Shown here: one piece after another, positions 6,801 to 9,228 of the stretch | Layout of the letters: every line of letters begins with the position of its first letter | How positions within the stretch are numbered: the first letter of the stretch is position 1 | Source: JAAYCI01 sp964550985 | GTDB lineage: Bacteria; Bacillota; Clostridia; Oscillospirales; Ruminococcaceae | DNA: 9,228 bases | Assembly (NCBI GenBank): GCA_964550985.1 | Contig: CAZKBM010000097.1 | Coordinates: forward strand, 1 to 9,228 | Direction: 5' to 3' | The notes under the pieces: generated by a model | The model's database searches: none | Seen by the model: the letters and a program-made list of their open reading frames with translations, nothing else | What the model was told of the DNA's origin: nothing | Program-made: the position numbers and the translations under genes

Positions 6801-8775
6801 CCCCCAGACCATTGATTTTGGCACCCTCCCAGCCCCGTTTGAGCATGGAACGCATTTCAGCTATTCCGGCCTTATTCCAGCAGATGAAGGGAAAACGCTC
6901 ACAGAATTGGGCATCACTCCCGGTATCGTAAGCATAGGCGGCGGGTTCAGTATGACGGAACCGTATAGCAATGCCAGCAGTTCTTACCCCATGGCTCTGT
7001 CGGAGGGCGCAGCCAAAAACTATAGTGTGCCTTCCACCACATCCACCCTTACGGTAATGCCCCGGGCAATAGACGTGAGCACGCTGCAGGTGAGGAACCA
7101 GACAAAGACCTATGGCAGCGAAGACCCGGAAAACAGCCTGATGGATTGGCCTGCCACACTTCCACCAAAGGAGCAGTTTGACATCAGCTTTAACCGTGAT
7201 ACCGGGCAGGATGTGAACGGCGGGCAGGGCTATGCGATTTACGCGACTCTGACGCCCAAGGCTGCCTATGCCAATGGCTACACGGTGACCGGCTTTGTGC
7301 AAAGTGGGACGTTGACGATTGACAAGCTGCCGGTGCTGATACGACCTGTGCCCAGCGGAAAACCCTATGGCACGGTAGCCGACCCCACACTGAGCGCCAG
7401 CGAAGCATATGGCGCCGGACATAACCAGCCCCGACCAAGTGCAAGTTACCCCTTGGAACCCCTACAATACACGGTGAAGCGCGATGCCGGTGAGAATGTG
7501 GGCACATACCGGATGTACATCGACCCACCACAGGGGGCCAACGATCTGGGCACAACGAACCCCAACTATGACGTGACCACCGCCGAGCTGACCGGAAGGC
7601 AGGACGGGGAGGGCTTCACCATCGTGCCAAATGGCAGCCTGCTGGTGAACATGCCCGACATCACACGCGTATATGGCGAACCCGATGTGACCGACCTTGC
7701 CAGCCAGGCCACGATTATCGGGCTGCAGGACAATGACAGCCTGCATCTGACCGTGAGCCGGACCGCCGGGCGCAATGTGGGCAGCTATGCCTACCAAATA
7801 AGCTGGCAGGAAAACCCGACCTACACCGAGGTTAAGCTGGGCAGTGTGGGCAGCTATACCATTACACCAGCACCCCTCACGCTGATAGCCTTTGACGAAG
7901 TGATGGATGCGGGCGCTGCCCTGCCCACCTTCCGGGCCTATGTAGGGCCGAACACCTCGCTGCAAAATGGAGACCAGCGGCTGCTGTATGCGGTGTATGT
8001 GGAGACAGATGGTTCCACTGCGGGCAGCTACCCCATCATGATACATCTTGGCGAAAACCCGAATTACAACATCACCACGGCGAACGGCACACTGACGGTG
8101 AACAGCGTGGCAACGCTGCCCTTGTCCCCTCCTGAAACGACGCCACCTGTCACACCGCCTACACCGGCGCCAACAGCCCCAGCCGCACCGCCGGCACCCG
8201 TAGACCCGGCAGTAGCTGCACCCCCGGCCCCCGCAGCCCTGGCAGCAGCGGTGCCAGCCCCGGCCGCAGAAGCCCCCGCAGTGAACCTACCAAACAACGA
8301 AACCCCGCTGGCCGCCCCACCCGCCAATAACACCACAAACCTGGAAGACAGCCCGACCCCGCTGGCCGGTCTGGCATCCTGGGCGCTGGTCAACCTACTC
8401 TTGGCAATCGCCACCGTCCTGTTCGCTGTTGTTTTGATTGCTGGCTACTTTATGGGCCGCAGGAAAAATGAAGAAAACAAAGCGGAAGCCGAAGACCAAC
8501 AGAATGTGCCGAACGAACAGAACGAACAGAATGAACCGTATAAGCAAAACGAGCTGCGGCGCAAAGGCCTACCCCGCCTCATTAGCATTCTGGTGGCGGC
8601 AGCGTCCGTCCTCCTATTCCTGCTGACCGAAGACATGCGCAACCCGATGGTGCTACTGGACCAATGGACACTGTGGATGGCCATCATCGCATTGGTGCAG
8701 GTGGGCGTGGCTGTGGTGGCGAAAAAAACCAACAAGAAGAGAGAAGAGGACGATGCGAACGCGCAGCACGCCTAA
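3802..8775 (+). CDS. Large secreted MBG/InlB-repeat surface protein with C-terminal three-helix membrane anchor
   Basis: A 1657-residue exported protein, probably an adhesin or surface stalk. Residues 1-30 are a signal peptide (basic start, hydrophobic LVVWYMALAIIISI, likely cut after VMA). Residues 31-150 are an acidic, Pro-rich linker with a 14-residue tandem repeat. About 154-240, 243-330 and 331-414 are three InlB/Flg_new-like beta units; the third is clearest (FVTDGNG, GYKFDHWTVD, TYTAHF). Roughly 422-1434 is an array of about eleven MBG-type domains of 75-105 residues. Typical marks are KTYGxxDP openings, FTVSFTR or similar, GTLTI ends, and a second kind with YSGFAFGQ-like centres. Residues 1440-1511 are a Pro/Ala stalk. 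The C terminus has membrane helices at about 1525-1551, 1593-1608 and 1622-1640, with a polar Asn/Glu/Gln segment between the first two and the motif TEDMRNPMVLLDQWT before the third. There is no LPXTG, so it is held by helices rather than sortase. Its ligand is unknown. It has its own leader and may be transcribed separately from the glycan genes. Confidence 0.9.
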   Translation: MKRTKTWKRLVVWYMALAIIISIMPMSVMASQEDEPPAAVQENRDDSTPPPAESGLVRDEAKPLSSENTQTVGEALAPPSENTQAVGEALSPPSDNIRGVVGEVADTNGMAEASAEAMDSEGGSQGVVAGSAVAAFGTMTLSEYDDPMLPPVETVYQVQYDLGQGHYLAETSPKAVDNGNYLAGEKTAVCVAEAVLEGTRQLTGWTLNGRPYSFGQEYVIDPADANQDHAIVFQAVYGEPAEQFTSVYTLYGKTGETIASITLQTDYNNSNLYTALPANAFAEYGYTVVQWQGKTEQMTPDRVVPGGTFEAKGNKAELHAYAQQGDAIENTWTVKFVTDGNGSFADGSSSVSKELIPHKTPWGTASINAPTPMDNNGYKFDHWTVDVTYLNDDPNLNGGQMITSDVTYTAHFTKVRSSRAANISVTINIVPTSKPWNEEDPTFSATIDLHESNPDFDAIQSALSLGRVDKSNVMGPYDITVLNLDALKIQFPEYTFQVNPGTLTITSVFFDLGQLQVASKYKIFGEDDPDYELSGWPANINQSDFDVTFNRTDATYVDGKLTYSPGENKGDHRTVAASVTAKEPTKYSFTNPTTQEVTNVQPGLLTIFSKEITVTARDMKLHVGDPVPKPEELYALFTYSGFAFGQTETTVIEKRGTISVTYAPSKPAGTYWAHLGIPVQNKMGEQDNYVICGRNAYIYVDTEEITFSNLTLAAQKTYGTTDPTDAEYAAALQNWPTDIVGEVGENFTVSFTRADKPDPFAAGPGEDVGPHKVAIKVTAVEGSPYTIKAGTGTKSGTLTIVPANLTLVMPAIKLPMNSDVPAITHGTESNNYHYKGYAFGQSAGDVFSQMATAGTSYQKGDPAKSYPIYCNDNYKMFKNSKGNNNYRLIKNTGSLIIEPEGVQQSLLGSLTDLEKVYGDPEPDSDGFNKAFTWSKSLPKNVNPEHFTVSVTRAAGQDVNDYQMTATITPKAGYENSYTLDKTPITANFKITPKDLTATLLPQTIDFGTLPAPFEHGTHFSYSGLIPADEGKTLTELGITPGIVSIGGGFSMTEPYSNASSSYPMALSEGAAKNYSVPSTTSTLTVMPRAIDVSTLQVRNQTKTYGSEDPENSLMDWPATLPPKEQFDISFNRDTGQDVNGGQGYAIYATLTPKAAYANGYTVTGFVQSGTLTIDKLPVLIRPVPSGKPYGTVADPTLSASEAYGAGHNQPRPSASYPLEPLQYTVKRDAGENVGTYRMYIDPPQGANDLGTTNPNYDVTTAELTGRQDGEGFTIVPNGSLLVNMPDITRVYGEPDVTDLASQATIIGLQDNDSLHLTVSRTAGRNVGSYAYQISWQENPTYTEVKLGSVGSYTITPAPLTLIAFDEVMDAGAALPTFRAYVGPNTSLQNGDQRLLYAVYVETDGSTAGSYPIMIHLGENPNYNITTANGTLTVNSVATLPLSPPETTPPVTPPTPAPTAPAAPPAPVDPAVAAPPAPAALAAAVPAPAAEAPAVNLPNNETPLAAPPANNTTNLEDSPTPLAGLASWALVNLLLAIATVLFAVVLIAGYFMGRRKNEENKAEAEDQQNVPNEQNEQNEPYKQNELRRKGLPRLISILVAAASVLLFLLTEDMRNPMVLLDQWTLWMAIIALVQVGVAVVAKKTNKKREEDDANAQHA
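3997..4080 (+). repeat. Two 42-bp tandem repeat units in the adhesin linker
   Basis: Units 3997-4038 and 4039-4080 differ at only two of 42 bases and encode SENTQTVGEALAPP and SENTQAVGEALSPP. A decayed third unit starts at 4081 (SDNIRGVVGEV). The unit is a multiple of three, so gain or loss of copies keeps the frame and changes only linker length. The near identity suggests a recent duplication. Confidence 0.9.
5065..8103 (+). repeat. Array of about eleven MBG-type beta domains (protein-level repeat)
   Basis: Domain borders, from recurring GTLTI-type ends followed by a new LT or IT strand, fall near residues 423-507, 508-611, 612-703, 704-802, 803-900, 901-993, 994-1088, 1089-1176, 1177-1277, 1279-1357 and 1358-1434. 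Those near 704, 901, 1089 and 1279 carry the YG-x-x-(D/E) opening (KTYGTTDP, KVYGDPEP, KTYGSEDP, RVYGEPD). Those near 612, 803, 994 and 1358 lack it; several of these have a YSGFAFGQ- or HYKGYAFGQ-like centre. The copies are well diverged and show no long DNA identity. The borders are by eye. Confidence 0.7.
8341..8772 (+). other. C-terminal membrane-anchor module of the adhesin
   Basis: Residues 1514-1657 form a compact module: SPTPLAG, a helix starting at Trp1527, GRR, a polar linker with the 9-base repeat AACGAACAG twice (8512-8529), RRKGLPRL, a second helix, TEDMRNPMVLLDQWT, a third helix and a Lys/Arg/Glu-rich tail. Similar endings are familiar from other Clostridia MBG and InlB-repeat surface proteins (from memory). 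With an exported N side, three helices put the C-terminal tail in the cytoplasm, and the basic residues after the first and third helices agree with that. Confidence 0.7.
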
Positions 8776-8782
8776 TACTAGT

Positions 8783-8816
8783 TCAGAATAGAAACTGTAT
8801 AAAGTTTCTATTCTGA
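8783..8816. terminator. Perfect 14-bp hairpin after the adhesin stop
   Basis: TCAGAATAGAAACT (8783-8796) pairs perfectly with AGTTTCTATTCTGA (8803-8816) around a six-base loop, seven bases after the adhesin stop codon. Its position suggests transcription end or mRNA 3' protection. The stem is A+T-rich and neither strand has the U-run of an intrinsic terminator, so it could instead be the end of a small repeated element. Confidence 0.5.
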
Positions 8817-8926
8817 TGTTGCAGCAAAGGGCGCGGCTGGCAGAGCTGGCGTATTTTCTCATAATTCGCTGTGTTTGTAAAGTAGAAAGTCCAGCGTATG
8901 GGCCCGAAAAAATCCAGCAGTAGTCA
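8817..8926. other. Intergenic stretch without a convincing gene
   Basis: About 110 bases between the hairpin and the broken amidohydrolase. The only notable reading frame is a 22-codon minus-strand one (8927 to 8859, MTTAGFFRAHTLDFLLYKHS plus two residues) whose ATG overlaps the TGA of the amidohydrolase fragment as TGATG. It has no good ribosome site and no recognised function, so I do not call it a gene. Confidence 0.4.
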
Positions 8927-9043
8927 TCACCAAGGATGGATAGGAATGAGGCTTTCGTCATACACGGCCAGCAGCTCGTCCTCGGTCTGTTCGTTGTCGA
9001 ACACATAGTCCTTTCCCAAATGAGCATGCACATCCACAATCAT
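8927..9043 (-). pseudogene. 5' fragment of an amidohydrolase (TIM-barrel metal-dependent hydrolase) gene
   Basis: The minus strand starts with ATG at 9043-9041 behind an AGGTGG ribosome site (9051-9056) and reads MIVDVHAHLGKDYVFDNEQT and on to LLAVYDE. The VDVHAHLG start is the first metal-binding HxH motif of the Amidohydro_2/TatD-like superfamily, whose members are normally around 250-350 residues. Here the frame stops after 38 codons, and the last eight residues (SLIPIHPW) no longer look like the family. The gene has lost nearly all of its barrel and cannot make an active enzyme. It was the next gene after the sugar-binding-protein gene on the same strand, so it probably belonged to a sugar uptake and breakdown operon. 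The break lies near 8950. Confidence 0.7.
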
Positions 9044-9050
9044 GGTCTAT

Positions 9051-9056
9051 CCACCT
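9051..9056 (-). promoter_or_regulatory. Ribosome binding site of the amidohydrolase remnant
   Basis: AGGTGG on the minus strand lies seven bases before the ATG at 9043. It supports this as the true start of a once-functional gene rather than a chance frame. Confidence 0.6.
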
Positions 9057-9066
9057 TTATAGAGGA

Positions 9067-9095
9067 GGGGCGCCGCAGGTATGCTGCGGCGCCCC
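9067..9095 (-). terminator. Strong 12-bp G+C hairpin downstream of the sugar-binding-protein gene
   Basis: GGGGCGCCGCAG (9067-9078) pairs perfectly with CTGCGGCGCCCC (9084-9095) across five bases. On the minus strand it begins 14 bases after the binding-protein stop and ends ten bases before the amidohydrolase ribosome site. With no U-run after it, it looks more like an mRNA-stabilising or attenuating stem, as often follows ABC binding-protein genes that need more product than the rest of their operon, than a full terminator. Confidence 0.5.
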
Positions 9096-9109
9096 CCATG
9101 TTCAGAGCA

Positions 9110-9228
9110 TTAGCCCTGATAGTCGTTCACGTTGTAATAGTTGATAACATGGTTTTCGGGGCTTATCCAATCTCCCACTTCTTCTCCGTTCAGAATACGA
9201 ATGGCGGTGTTTACACCCAGCCAACCAT
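9110..9228 (-). CDS. Sugar ABC transporter substrate-binding protein, C-terminal end only
   Basis: The last 38 codons and stop of a minus-strand gene that runs off the right edge (the first complete codon is at 9226). The sequence GWLGVNTAIRILNGEEVGDW, followed by ISPENHVINYYNVNDYQG, matches the C-terminal end of ribose/galactose-type periplasmic-binding proteins (Peripla_BP_4 family): a helix with A-x-x-x-LNGEE, then a strand with a conserved Pro and a final N-V-x-x-Y. In Gram-positives such proteins are lipoproteins on the outer face of the membrane that pass a sugar to the permease. Neither the ligand-binding residues nor the signal peptide are in view, so the sugar is unknown. The gene converges on the adhesin gene. 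Confidence 0.75.
   Translation of the reverse strand, partial: GWLGVNTAIRILNGEEVGDWISPENHVINYYNVNDYQG

Noticed and set aside
6796..7422. 208-codon minus-strand reading frame within the adhesin gene
   Set aside because: It lies entirely opposite a well-supported coding region with clear domains, has no recognisable motif, and is the kind of long antisense frame that G+C-rich coding sequence produces.
8290..8310. LPNNETP as an LPXTG-like sortase signal
   Set aside because: It lacks the Thr-Gly order and spacing of LPXTG and is followed by three helices rather than one hydrophobic segment and a short basic tail.
8512..8538. Short AACGAACAG repeats as a CRISPR or regulatory array
   Set aside because: There are only two exact 9-base copies, inside the coding sequence of a polar linker; they are a codon-level repeat.
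8653..9039. 128-codon minus-strand reading frame across the intergenic region
   Set aside because: It runs out of frame through the amidohydrolase fragment and into the antisense of the adhesin end. The frame starting at 9043 has the ribosome site and the HxH motif instead.

Overview
The window (about 53% G+C by eye) looks like part of a Firmicutes genome, most likely a gut-type Clostridia (Oscillospiraceae or a relative). Three things point that way: a very large exported MBG/InlB-type surface protein with a three-helix C-terminal anchor in place of an LPXTG signal, G-rich Shine-Dalgarno sequences, and a ribose-type sugar ABC binding protein at the right edge. The assignment is by gene style only; no rRNA, tRNA or housekeeping gene is present to fix it.

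Bases 1-3604 hold three closely spaced plus-strand genes that read as one operon continuing from the left: a MenD-like thiamine-diphosphate enzyme (5' end cut by the window), a short-chain dehydrogenase/reductase (SDR) and a family 2 glycosyltransferase of the rhamnosyltransferase (WbbL) type. No other menaquinone gene is visible. The company of a glycosyltransferase suggests that the MenD-like enzyme and the SDR make or modify a building block of a cell-surface glycan. This is inference from context.

After a 197-base leader comes a 1657-residue secreted, membrane-anchored protein (3802-8775). It has a signal peptide, a linker with a nearly perfect 42-bp tandem duplication, three InlB-like beta-repeat units, about eleven MBG-type beta domains that tend to alternate between two flavours, a Pro/Ala stalk and a C-terminal module with three predicted membrane helices. 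It is probably an adhesin or cell-surface stalk.

Bases 8776-9228 form a remnant zone. A perfect 14-bp hairpin follows the adhesin stop. Next is a stretch of about 135 bases without a convincing gene. On the minus strand there follow the first 30 codons or so of a broken amidohydrolase gene, a strong G+C hairpin, and the last 38 codons of a sugar ABC-transporter substrate-binding protein that runs off the right edge. The truncated amidohydrolase suggests that a deletion or insertion joined two unrelated regions near position 8950. I found no CRISPR array, complete insertion sequence, tRNA or rRNA.
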